NCBI RefSeq assembly: GCF_022834715.1
Contig: NZ_BQKC01000001.1
Coordinates: 966,501 to 1,030,500 of the forward strand
Length of the DNA: 64,000 nt
Direction: 5' to 3'
Origin: Granulimonas faecalis
Lineage (GTDB): Bacteria > Actinomycetota > Coriobacteriia > Coriobacteriales > Atopobiaceae
Shown: positions 55,208-62,857 of the stretch, in pieces
How positions within the stretch are numbered: position 1 is the stretch's first letter
Layout of the letters: every line of letters begins with the position of its first letter
Notes under the pieces: model-generated
Database searches by the model: none
What the model saw: the letters and a program-made list of their open reading frames with translations, nothing else
What the model was told of the DNA's origin: nothing
Program-made: the position numbers and the translations under genes

Positions 55208-55210
55208 CCC

Positions 55211-55477
55211 ATGGGCATCCTGGACAAAGACTGGAAAGAGTACGACGAGGGTTCCTGGGCCATTCGCGACGGTCAGGTGGAGATCGAGGTGAGAGCCTAC
55301 GAGCATGAGGGGAGAAAGCGGTACGGCTGGGCACTGAGGCAGTGCGGCGCCGTCATTCGCAGAGGGGAGCTTGAGACCCTTCTCGCCGCACAAAAGGTCG
55401 CCAAGGAGGCTTTCTCGTCGGAGTCCTTCGATATCGACCAGAACTGGGGTCTTGAGACGGAAGGGACTGGTCGGTAA
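55211..55477 (+). CDS. 88-residue protein in the GmrSD-like operon
   Basis: No family recognised. A charged alpha/beta protein (starts MGILDKDWKEYDEGSW; EIEVRAYEHEGRKRYGWALRQ looks like a beta hairpin), without membrane segments. It begins three bases after the GmrSD-like stop behind GAGGAGG and ends in TAATG, overlapping the next start, so it is translated with both neighbours. Confidence 0.72.
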   Translation: MGILDKDWKEYDEGSWAIRDGQVEIEVRAYEHEGRKRYGWALRQCGAVIRRGELETLLAAQKVAKEAFSSESFDIDQNWGLETEGTGR

Positions 55478-55986
55478 TGGCTTCGAAAGGGTCTCAGATC
55501 ATCAGGGAGCACGACGATCTGAACCAGCGGGTCAGCTCCCTTGTCGACCGCAAGAACCGGCTCGAGGACCAGCTCGAGCAGAGGAGGCGGGACATCCAGG
55601 AGAAACAGGATGCCTTTGCGAACATCGCCCCGAGGATGGAAGCGGAGAGGAGTAACTACCGCTCGGTGAGCCTCATGAGGGCAGAGGCGCAAAAGCAATA
55701 CGACGAGATCCAGGGGCAATGCTGGTCCCTGATCGAGAGGCGTGATGAGGCCAGGAAAGGCGACGAGAAGCGGCTGCGTCCCTTCAAAAGGAAGCTTGAC
55801 CGGGCGCAGCGTGCCTATGAGAGGGCTCTCGAGCGGCGAGAGCAGGCCAAACAGAGGCACGACTCCGCCAAAGAGCATGGAAGGTTTCGCGGCCATAACG
55901 GCCGTCACGGATACCGTGCGCAGCTTTGGGGGCGACGCCTCCACCCGATCCATGAAGCAGTTTCAGAGGAGTGTCAGTCAGGGTAA
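55477..55986 (+). CDS. coiled-coil protein of the GmrSD-like operon
   Basis: A 169-codon frame. Residues 1-133 are highly charged coiled coil (LNQRVSSLVDRKNRLEDQL, KLDRAQRAYERALERREQA). After about SAKEH the last ~35 residues turn into a basic non-helical tail. The plus-one frame from this point encodes the next protein, whose own helices continue, so a frameshift joining the two is possible. The 110-base overlap with that gene is unusually long. Confidence 0.68.
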   Translation: MASKGSQIIREHDDLNQRVSSLVDRKNRLEDQLEQRRRDIQEKQDAFANIAPRMEAERSNYRSVSLMRAEAQKQYDEIQGQCWSLIERRDEARKGDEKRLRPFKRKLDRAQRAYERALERREQAKQRHDSAKEHGRFRGHNGRHGYRAQLWGRRLHPIHEAVSEECQSG

Positions 55987-57100
55987 CCTCGCTGATGCTT
56001 CCAACGCTTCTGCCGCCCGTGCCCTGGAGCTCGACGAGGCAGAAGAGGCCGTCATCCTCGCTCAGGAGGATCTTGAGGACGCTGCAGAGGAGTACGAGGA
56101 GCAGCAGAATGCCCTTGTCGACTCACGACGCGAGATCGAGGATGCCGGCAACAGGGCCGAGGCACTGGTCAACGGTTTTGTCATCCAGATGATGAACAAC
56201 GACCGAATCATCGCATGCGCCGAGAGAGCAATCGACAGCCTTGATGAGCTATCGCAGCAGACGCATCTCCTGGAAGAGGCAGCAAAAGACGAGGAGGAGC
56301 TCAGCAACTCGTTGAGCAAAACCGAGCTCGAGCTTGCGTCGACCCGCGAGGAGCTTGCCGCCATCGAGGGTGCGGCTACTGAAGCACGCAGGCGCCGAAG
56401 CGTGAGAAGGATCGTGCTGGGAGTCTTGGTAACGGTCGCTGTCGTGGCGCTCGCTGTCTGTGCCATCAACCTGACTCCAGCTAGTACCGATGCCGGTAGT
56501 GCTCCAGCTGACAGCTCTTCAACTGACGAGGTTGCGTCGCCAGCAGCGGGACCGGCAGCGGAGAACAGCAGTCCGGAGGAGGCTTCGTCTTCCGACAATC
56601 TGCCAAATGCCACGACAGCAGTGGAAACATCAGACAACGACATTGACATTGATTATCAGGCTCAAGAGCTTAATGAGATATACGAAGAGCTTGCACAGAT
56701 TGACAGCCGAATCTCGATTGCAGCGCAGCAATTTAACGACAGTTACCTCACCGGTTCGTTAGAGCAAAGACGTGCGTATGCCACCGATTGCCTACGAATA
56801 GTCGAGGACATCACCGGCACATGGACTCCGCTTCAGGATAAGCTGCGTAGCGGGGCGTTTTCTCCGCAATCCAGGCTATACGAGGCCGCACAGGCACTGG
56901 ACAACCTCTGTAACGACCTGTACCAAAGGGCACATCTTCTCTATTCCGCCTGGGATCTTGATACTAGGTACGCCGATCCGATCCCTGCAAAAGACGACAT
57001 CCTTGGCATACTAGAGTCCCGTAACAACGAACAGGGTATTAACATCTATAAAGAACATTTCGATAAGAGCTATCCTCTGTGGGCCGAACAATACATGTAA
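55877..57100 (+). CDS. coiled-coil membrane-anchored protein of the GmrSD-like operon
   Basis: A 407-residue protein from ATG 55877. Long helices fill about 45-170 (ALELDEAEEAVILAQEDLEDAAEEY and others). One membrane helix follows (RIVLGVLVTVAVVALAVCAI, about 178-198), then ~60 residues of Ser/Ala/Glu/Asp-rich linker and a helical domain of ~135 residues ending WAEQYM. No family recognised. It may be translated separately (no clear ribosome-binding site) or as an extension of the upstream coiled-coil frame by +1 shift. Confidence 0.65.
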   Translation: MEGFAAITAVTDTVRSFGGDASTRSMKQFQRSVSQGNLADASNASAARALELDEAEEAVILAQEDLEDAAEEYEEQQNALVDSRREIEDAGNRAEALVNGFVIQMMNNDRIIACAERAIDSLDELSQQTHLLEEAAKDEEELSNSLSKTELELASTREELAAIEGAATEARRRRSVRRIVLGVLVTVAVVALAVCAINLTPASTDAGSAPADSSSTDEVASPAAGPAAENSSPEEASSSDNLPNATTAVETSDNDIDIDYQAQELNEIYEELAQIDSRISIAAQQFNDSYLTGSLEQRRAYATDCLRIVEDITGTWTPLQDKLRSGAFSPQSRLYEAAQALDNLCNDLYQRAHLLYSAWDLDTRYADPIPAKDDILGILESRNNEQGINIYKEHFDKSYPLWAEQYM

Positions 57101-57109
57101 TGCCAGCGT

Positions 57110-57214
57110 TTGAGTAACGCGATTTGTTGCGCGATTGGAAGGGTGGAAGAGGACGGCATCATTTTCGATTCCGACTGGGGTGGCAACGTCGTTGCCCGCG
57201 TCGATGGCAGGTAG
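57110..57214 (+). pseudogene. possible remnant coding fragment
   Basis: Directly after the membrane-anchored gene, a 34-codon open stretch encodes GRVEEDGIIFDSDWGGNVVARVDGR before a stop. The composition looks like real protein, yet there is no ribosome-binding site and no ATG, so it may be the end of a deleted gene. The rest of 57101-57402 shows no other supportable gene. Confidence 0.3.
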
Positions 57215-57342
57215 AAGCGCTTCGCTGGAGCCGCTGCGCTGCTTCTGCTTCTCAACTGGTGACTCGCTGCAATGTGGCCGGGCCGTACTGGACGCCGGCA
57301 ACGACAAGGCCCATCGCATCTCGGTTGATATGAGGAATGCAG

Positions 57343-57380
57343 CAGGCCCCGCCCCATGGATTTTCACGGGGCGGGGCCTG
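57343..57380. terminator. strong hairpin between convergent operons
   Basis: CAGGCCCCGCCCC (57343-57355) and GGGGCGGGGCCTG (57368-57380) form a perfect 13-bp stem with a 12-base loop. It lies between the GmrSD-like operon (plus) and the FtsK-like genes (minus). No T tract, but the stem is very stable and usable in both directions. Confidence 0.7.
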
Positions 57381-57402
57381 ATCGCCGAAAGGACGCTACG
57401 CC

Positions 57403-58572
57403 TTATTCGCGGTGTTCCCTCTTCCGGTTGTGGATTGCATGTCGCAGTTCGAAGCGAGCTCTATTATCCAATTGCCTGTAATTAAGAAGCTCTTGGAACG
57501 TGGCGAATCCTCGAGCGAACTGCCTGCCAAGGCCCTTAATCGACTGCAATTCCGAGCGGTAGCTCTTCCGTGCTTCCATTTGTTTGCAGTATTCAGCCCA
57601 AATATCAAACTCTTTGGAGGTGAGAAGGCGGTACAGGGAACCTCCATCGCCTATACTCTCTTCTTTAATGGAAATGACCATGTCGTCAAGGCTCGTCTTG
57701 ACAAGCCCGTCGATTGTCGGCGGTTCGACTGCGGTTTTCATGTGCCAGAGATTGTCGACAGTAGCCACCAAGTGGACACCGAGGTCGCGGCCCTCCTCCG
57801 CAACAGGCCTTAGACCGTCCCAGTCATACAGCCAGCTGTCGGCGTCCATATCGCTTGCGAAGACGAACAGCTCGGGGCCCGTTTGCATCCCTAGGGCCAG
57901 AAGTCTCTTGCGCTGTTCCATCTCAGCCGTCAGCCAATCGACGGAAGCTGACTTGGCATAGGGGCTACAGGCACGTGGGATGCAAAGTGGAGAAGCGTCG
58001 TCACTGCAGCGCTTTGACGACGGCCCGATTGCGACAAACTGAACCCCGCATCTTTCACCAAGAGCTCCTGCAACAACATCTACCAGCGACTCTTGTGGTC
58101 CTCCCGTTCCGAACACGCAGAGCTCGACAAGGTGAGGGGTTTCGGCAAAGTCGAGGCGTACCGGCTCGCCGCTCTCATCGGCTCCAAGCTCGAAAGAAAG
58201 GTCGTCCACGGGGACTTCGGGAAGGGCGAGGAGCTCTTCATCGGTGAGTTCGGCGTGATAATACTCATTGCTCGCGATGAGGCGTTCCGTGCGCACAACC
58301 GCATCGTCGAGTGCTCGGTAGAGGGAGGCGGCCTTTGCAACATATGCCTCTTGCGCAAGCTCTGCCTGCTTGCGAATGCCGTTCATGTCGCCGTCGCGCC
58401 TTGCAAGGCTCATGAAGGCGAGGTGCTTCTTGACGTCCCCTTGGAGCCACTGGGAGTAGAAGTCTGGGGTATCTTCACTGGCTCCTGCCACGCCGCTCTT
58501 GGCTTCCTCAATAAGACTGTGAATGTACTTCGCCTTTTTCGTCTTTAGGTCATGGTCTTCTACCGGCCTCAT
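57403..58572 (-). CDS. FtsK-like protein with lost Walker A, short form
   Basis: A 389-residue protein. The N-terminal ~125 residues are helical. The remainder follows an FtsK/SpoIIIE ATPase pattern: PHLVELCVFGTGGPQESLVDVV (about 146-167) sits where HLLxxGxTGSGKS is expected, SVDWLTAEMEQRKRLLA matches the FtsK EMERR helix, and PELFVFASDMD and GVHLVATVDNLW match Walker B and the ATQRP strand. The catalytic lysine and acidic pair are lost. AGGAGGAACA precedes ATG 58572. Related in layout to the two genes upstream. Confidence 0.65.
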   Translation of the reverse strand: MRPVEDHDLKTKKAKYIHSLIEEAKSGVAGASEDTPDFYSQWLQGDVKKHLAFMSLARRDGDMNGIRKQAELAQEAYVAKAASLYRALDDAVVRTERLIASNEYYHAELTDEELLALPEVPVDDLSFELGADESGEPVRLDFAETPHLVELCVFGTGGPQESLVDVVAGALGERCGVQFVAIGPSSKRCSDDASPLCIPRACSPYAKSASVDWLTAEMEQRKRLLALGMQTGPELFVFASDMDADSWLYDWDGLRPVAEEGRDLGVHLVATVDNLWHMKTAVEPPTIDGLVKTSLDDMVISIKEESIGDGGSLYRLLTSKEFDIWAEYCKQMEARKSYRSELQSIKGLGRQFARGFATFQELLNYRQLDNRARFELRHAIHNRKREHRE

Positions 58573-58754
58573 TGTTCCTCCTGTCTGTTTTGAGTGACAT
58601 GCCTGAATCTAATTCTACGAGGCCGCAGGGGTGCAGGTCTGTCCTATGGTGGTAGATTGTGACCCGTATCACTCTGCGTATGGATCCCATGCAACGAGGG
58701 TCGTTGCATGCTCCCAGGCCACTCCATGGAGTCGTTCTGACGACGGAGTTTTGG

Positions 58755-59045
58755 GTGGGGGAGGGCGCCCTCATCGGTCCTCCTGCTCGGGCAATTCGGC
58801 CAAAGCCCTCCAATGCGCGATAAAACTGCAGCGAAGGGCCGTCGATGTGCGATTTCGGTCCGTTTTCGCGCATCGGCGGCCTTTGGGAGCCAATCAACCG
58901 CGCATCGGGGCGGCTTCGCAGCATGGCCGCGCACTCGCCGCCCTTCGCTGCGCCATATCGCGCACTGGAGCCCCTTCGCGGTGCTGCATCGCGCATCGGG
59001 GTCCTTCGCCGCGCGGCCGTCGCGCACTGGAGCCCCTTCGCGGCG
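58755..59045. repeat. mirror-symmetric repeat array B
   Basis: In the 552-base gap upstream of the short FtsK-like gene, TGCGCG/TGTGCG boxes at 58814 and 58846 face CGCGCA boxes at 58867, 58899, 58928, 58959, 58990 and 59021. Steps are 32 on the left, 21 across the centre, and 32, 29, 31, 31, 31 on the right. Each right unit continues YYGG..CCCTTCGC. The centre is GATTTCGGTCCGTTTTC. No protein-coding pattern supports these bases. Confidence 0.8.
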
Positions 59046-59124
59046 GGATGGCACCGATCCGCACGTCCAGGCGATTGCGCCAGGCGCCCGAGTGGCGCGA
59101 AGTCCGTGGTCACCGGCCCGTGTC

Positions 59125-60345
59125 TTACGGGCAATACCTGAGGGCAAGGGCCTTGAACGTGCTCTCGTCCATCGGATCGAAAGCGAGCCCAAGCCCCGAC
59201 CCATCCCCATCGAAGCTGTTGGACGACCAATACATTCCTCCAGCAATCGGCAGTTCCGGCCTCAAGGAGCAGTCATTTGGCAATGACTCCACACGGCAAA
59301 AGGAGAAGGCGTTGGCCGAATCCTTGTGGCACCCGCAGTACGCCCCGGGCAAAGACATCGTTGCCGCAAGGTGAACCCCGTAGCGAGCGCCGTTCCTCTC
59401 GATCTCGCGAATGGCGTGTTTTGCGACCCCGACGTCCCCCTTCAGCAGATGCTCCACATCGGGGATCGATATGACCATCAACCTCATGGGGTCGCCGAGT
59501 CCCGCGGACCCATGGTGGTAACAGTCGTGGTAACAGAGCCTAATCGGCGCCTCGGCGGACGACCAGTTGAACATCTCGAATCCGCAGCCATAGGGGTCGA
59601 GGGCGGTCCTCCGCCTGTTGAGCTCCTTGAGCCCCTTTTCCAGCGCCTGTTTCGTCGAGCAGACCTCCACATGCTGGGGAAGAAGCCTGTACCTTTGCAG
59701 GGGGTCGTCCTGCCGCTCACCCATGACCAGATGCACGGAATGGGGTCGTGCCACAAGGGAGATCTGGATAAGCGCCGTGTCGACGAGCCCTTCGGCGTCG
59801 GGGCGTGGTCCGTTCACAAACAGGTGGCCGCCGAATTCTCCAAACCTGATGTGGATCGGATCGCCCGTTATCAGGTCAACGCCCAGGGCGCATGGCACCG
59901 CCTGCACGTCACTCCACCCCTGGCTCACTGCCTCATCGTTCGGGGCCCCTGGTCCATCTCTCAAGAACTCGATAAAACGGCAGACGACGTTTGCCGGGAG
60001 TCTCCGCATATGGGAGGACGCGACATCGACGACAACCTTTCCTCCCGCATCAAACGCTTCGGGGATCATCCTCCATGCGCGAAAGGTCACGGACATAAAG
60101 TCGAGCGACATGCTGTTGACCGCAGCGCAAAACATGTCGGCGTCGCCTCTGGACCGCACCTCGTAGACAAGCCTGTCCCCGTAGGGCCCGACCGTCCGGC
60201 TCACTTCGAAGGCGTAGGGGAGCGTGCCGATGGCCCTGGCCACCCGTTTCAGCCGCTCGCGCCTCCGTATCATTCCTTCCCGGTCACCCCAGTCATCGGG
60301 GAGCAGCGGGTTCTTCCCCATCATGTACCAGGGATTCTCGGGCAC
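59125..60345 (-). CDS. FtsK-like protein with degenerate nucleotide-binding site (paralogue 1)
   Basis: A 406-residue protein. Residues 150-210 read PCALGVDLITGDPIHIRFGE then HLFVNGPRPDAEGLVDTALIQISL, matching FtsK's GxDxxGxPxxxDL-HLLxxGxTGSGKS-xxNxxIxSL with the P-loop replaced by GPRPDAEG (179-186). VHLVMGERQDD, ELNRRRTAL, LMVISIPDVEHLL and GVHLAATMSLP follow in FtsK order. The start is GTG 60345 (GGAGG upstream), aligned with its paralogue, whose N-terminus also has NPW......LLP.GWG. No membrane segments. Function unknown. Confidence 0.72.
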   Translation of the reverse strand: MPENPWYMMGKNPLLPDDWGDREGMIRRRERLKRVARAIGTLPYAFEVSRTVGPYGDRLVYEVRSRGDADMFCAAVNSMSLDFMSVTFRAWRMIPEAFDAGGKVVVDVASSHMRRLPANVVCRFIEFLRDGPGAPNDEAVSQGWSDVQAVPCALGVDLITGDPIHIRFGEFGGHLFVNGPRPDAEGLVDTALIQISLVARPHSVHLVMGERQDDPLQRYRLLPQHVEVCSTKQALEKGLKELNRRRTALDPYGCGFEMFNWSSAEAPIRLCYHDCYHHGSAGLGDPMRLMVISIPDVEHLLKGDVGVAKHAIREIERNGARYGVHLAATMSLPGAYCGCHKDSANAFSFCRVESLPNDCSLRPELPIAGGMYWSSNSFDGDGSGLGLAFDPMDESTFKALALRYCP

Positions 60346-60410
60346 GGTGAACCTCCAACTTATGCGACGTATGGCATCACTGGTGGCTTCAGACGACCGT
60401 TCAGGCGCCC

Positions 60411-61601
60411 TTACGCAAAACGCGCCACGATCGATCTGAAGGTTCTCTCGTTTATCGGTTGAAAGGCGGCGCAAAGGCGTCTGCCATCCCTGCGCGAAGT
60501 CTCTTGAGAGCAGGTGAACAACCCGTCGACGAGAAGGCCGAACTCGCGCGGCGGGTGGCCACATCTGTCGAGCCAGAAGACGAGATCGCTGCCCCGATGC
60601 AGCGCCTCGCAACGCGTCGACCCCCACACCGCCGTCTGCACCCCGTACTGCGGCCCGAACTCCGTGATCCGGTAGAGGTCCTCGAGCTGGCGCGGCCCGG
60701 CATCTCTCGTCAGCCGGTCGATGTCCCTGAGAACGAGGACGAAGAGGTCGTGAATCCCCTCGATAAGTGGTCTCATCTCGTCGTTTTCGTCCAGGTCGTT
60801 GAACGATGCGTAATCGAGACGGAAAGCCTCGAGCTTTCGCTTGCGTCTGTCGAGCTCGAGGGCGGCCATCTCGATCGCCTCCCAGGGTTCGACTATATCG
60901 ACCTTCTGGGGAAGCTCGCGGAAGCGTGACAGGTCGTCGTACTCACAGGATCCCAACACGAGGTGCACCGTCCGGGGGAGGTATCCGAGGGCGAGGCCGA
61001 GCAGTATCGTGTCGAGGATTCCGTCGGCCTCGTGGCGCGGCCCTTTTACGAAGACCACAGGGGATCCGGCTCTGGACTCGAAGCAGACCGAGACGGGGCG
61101 ACCCGTCAGCATGTCGACACCACAGACGCAGGGGGTGCTGTCAGCTCGGAGCAGGGCTCGAGAACCGCCGCTGCGATTGACGACCACGTCGGCAGCGAAC
61201 TCCAGGCATTTCGTATGCCAATGACGCGCGAACGTCTCCAGGACCTCGGGCTGGAGCCTGGTGACCGCCGTCGGGAACACATCCACCGTGACCCGCATCC
61301 TTCCGTTGTTGGAATGGGGAGAGGCGCAGTTTGCCCACAGGCCGGCGTGCAGCGGATTACGGGTCGAGCCGTTCACCTCTTGGCAGAACCTTCTCGCGCG
61401 GCTTTCGCTCGTACACTCGAAAACCAGCCGGTCCGAGTAGGGGCCGATCGTGCGCTGCAGCTCGTAGGCAAACGGAAGCGCCCCCAGCGACCGGGCGATG
61501 ATGTCGAGCCAGAAGCCGCGCTTCCTCATGGAGTCGGGCGACCCCCAGCCCTCTGGAAGCAGAACGTTCTCTCGCATAGACGACCAAGGATTCAAGAACA
61601 T
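60411..61601 (-). CDS. FtsK-like protein with degenerate nucleotide-binding site (paralogue 2)
   Basis: A 396-residue paralogue of the next gene downstream. Shared blocks: NPW......LLP.GWG at the N-terminus, ALPFAYELQRTIGPYSDRLVFE (about 41-62), PCVCGVDMLTGRPVSVCFE, GPRHEADGILDTILLGLAL (P-loop position, lysine missing), TVHLVLGSCEYDDLSRFRELPQ, DRRKRKLEAF and LFVLVLRDIDRL. ATG 61601 has GGGGGAGG upstream. It leads a minus-strand pair with a 65-base gap to its paralogue. Array C lies upstream of it. Confidence 0.72.
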   Translation of the reverse strand: MFLNPWSSMRENVLLPEGWGSPDSMRKRGFWLDIIARSLGALPFAYELQRTIGPYSDRLVFECTSESRARRFCQEVNGSTRNPLHAGLWANCASPHSNNGRMRVTVDVFPTAVTRLQPEVLETFARHWHTKCLEFAADVVVNRSGGSRALLRADSTPCVCGVDMLTGRPVSVCFESRAGSPVVFVKGPRHEADGILDTILLGLALGYLPRTVHLVLGSCEYDDLSRFRELPQKVDIVEPWEAIEMAALELDRRKRKLEAFRLDYASFNDLDENDEMRPLIEGIHDLFVLVLRDIDRLTRDAGPRQLEDLYRITEFGPQYGVQTAVWGSTRCEALHRGSDLVFWLDRCGHPPREFGLLVDGLFTCSQETSRRDGRRLCAAFQPINERTFRSIVARFA

Positions 61602-61711
61602 CCGTCCCTACCTCCCCCTGTCGAAACCGGTGCCCACGAATCTATCCAGAGCCCTGCCGATAGCGCTGACGGATGGTGGCATACATGGTTGGCAGCAAAG
61701 CCTCACGGAGC

Positions 61712-62035
61712 GGTGGGGGGAGGGCGCCCTCATCGGCCCCGCTCGGCCGATTCGGCCAAAGTCCCCCAGTGCGCGGCTTCGGCGAATGCCCTCCAATGCG
61801 CGGCAAATCTGCAGTGAAGGGCTGCCGATGCGCGATTTCGGGCCGTTTTCGCGCATCGGTGGCCTTTGGGGGCCAATCAACCGCGCATCGGGGCGGCTTC
61901 GCGGAAGAGCCGCGCACTCGCCGCCTTTCGCTGCACCGTATCGCGCACTGGAGCCCCTTCGCGGCGCAGCATCGCGCATCGGGGCGGCTTCGCAGCATGG
62001 TCGCGCATTCACGGCCATTCGCCGTGCGGCCGTCG
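61712..62035. repeat. mirror-symmetric repeat array C
   Basis: In the 532-base divergent gap between the FtsK-like gene and the glutathione peroxidase gene, TGCGCG boxes at 61770, 61797 and 61829 face CGCGCA boxes at 61850, 61882, 61911, 61942, 61973 and 62002. Steps are 27 and 32, then 21 across the centre, then 32, 29, 31, 31, 29. Sequence is close to array B along most of its length and includes the same left-end GGGCGCCCTCATCGG. C has one extra left unit. Confidence 0.82.
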
Positions 62036-62133
62036 CCCACACACCGGCACCACGCCGCCGCGGTCCCACGGCTGAATCCCCATCTGATGGGTAGGAATCC
62101 CCTCGGCAACAAACCCCTGCAAAAGGAGCAACC

Positions 62134-62679
62134 ATGGCCACCATCTACGATTTCACCCTTGAGAAGCCCGACGACACCGAGGTCAGCCTCTCCGAGTTCC
62201 GCGGCCGCCCCATGCTCATCGTCAACTCGGCCACCGGCTGCGGCTTCACCCCGCAGTACGAGGACCTCAAGAACCTCTACGACGCCTACCACGACCAGGG
62301 CCTCGAGATCGTCGACATCCCCTGCGACCAGTTCGGCCACCAGGCCCCTGGCACCGACGATGAGATCCACGAGTTCTGCACCATGACCTTCGGCACCCCG
62401 TACCAGCAGTACAGGAAGTCCGAGGTCAACGGCGACGACCAGCTGCCCCTCTACGCCTTCCTCAAGGAGGCCCAGGGCTTCACCGGCTTCACCGGCGAGA
62501 AGGCCGAGTTCATGGACGGCTACCTCAAGGAGAACGTGGACCCCGACTACGCCTCCAACGACGACATCAAGTGGAACTTCACCAAGTTCCTCGTCGACCG
62601 CGACGGCACCGTGGTCGCGCGCTTCGAGCCCACGGTGGACATGGCCCTGGTCGAGGACGCCGTCAAGGACGTCCTGTAG
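62134..62679 (+). CDS. glutathione peroxidase-family thiol peroxidase
   Basis: A 181-residue GPx-fold peroxidase that reduces hydroperoxides, in bacteria usually with thioredoxin. Peroxidatic C36 is in NSATGCGFTPQY, a likely resolving C64 in IPCDQFGHQ, with the Gln in the same motif and WNFTKFLVDRDG near the C-terminus completing the active site. Cysteine rather than selenocysteine is used. AAAGGAGC precedes ATG 62134, and a hairpin terminator follows. Single-gene unit. Confidence 0.93.
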   Translation: MATIYDFTLEKPDDTEVSLSEFRGRPMLIVNSATGCGFTPQYEDLKNLYDAYHDQGLEIVDIPCDQFGHQAPGTDDEIHEFCTMTFGTPYQQYRKSEVNGDDQLPLYAFLKEAQGFTGFTGEKAEFMDGYLKENVDPDYASNDDIKWNFTKFLVDRDGTVVARFEPTVDMALVEDAVKDVL

Positions 62680-62707
62680 GCCGGCGCGCCAGCCTGGATC
62701 ACCCGCG

Positions 62708-62739
62708 GCGCCCGCACCCCGACCCAGGGGCGCGGGCGC
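62708..62739 (+). terminator. terminator after the glutathione peroxidase gene
   Basis: GCGCCCGC (62708-62715) pairs with GCGGGCGC (62732-62739), with an inner CCCC/GGGG pair; TTC follows but no long T tract. Confidence 0.65.
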
Positions 62740-62857
62740 TTCACGTTTGCGCATACCCCGTGGTTGTTGGGAAACCTGCGTCCTTCGCGCTAAGATGTGA
62801 GTTTGCGAACGTTTGTGCCGCGGCAAGGGCCGCGGGCGCCACCTAACGACAGGAGCC

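Noticed and set aside
57011-57367. Minus-strand frame of ~118 codons in the gap after the GmrSD-like operon
   Set aside because: No ribosome-binding site, no recognisable motif, overlaps the end of a supported gene and crosses the 57343 hairpin.
57135-57485. Plus-strand frame of ~116 codons crossing the 57343 hairpin
   Set aside because: Runs through the terminator-like stem and into the supported minus-strand FtsK-like gene; composition is not protein-like.
58755-59045. Regularly spaced repeats read as a CRISPR array
   Set aside because: Units are only partly conserved, reverse orientation in the middle and show no unique spacers between identical repeats. No cas genes are in the window.
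58631-59374. Plus-strand open frames running through array B
   Set aside because: They are opened by the GC-rich repeat itself; equivalent frames appear on both strands and translate to repetitive Arg/Pro/Ala/Ser strings.
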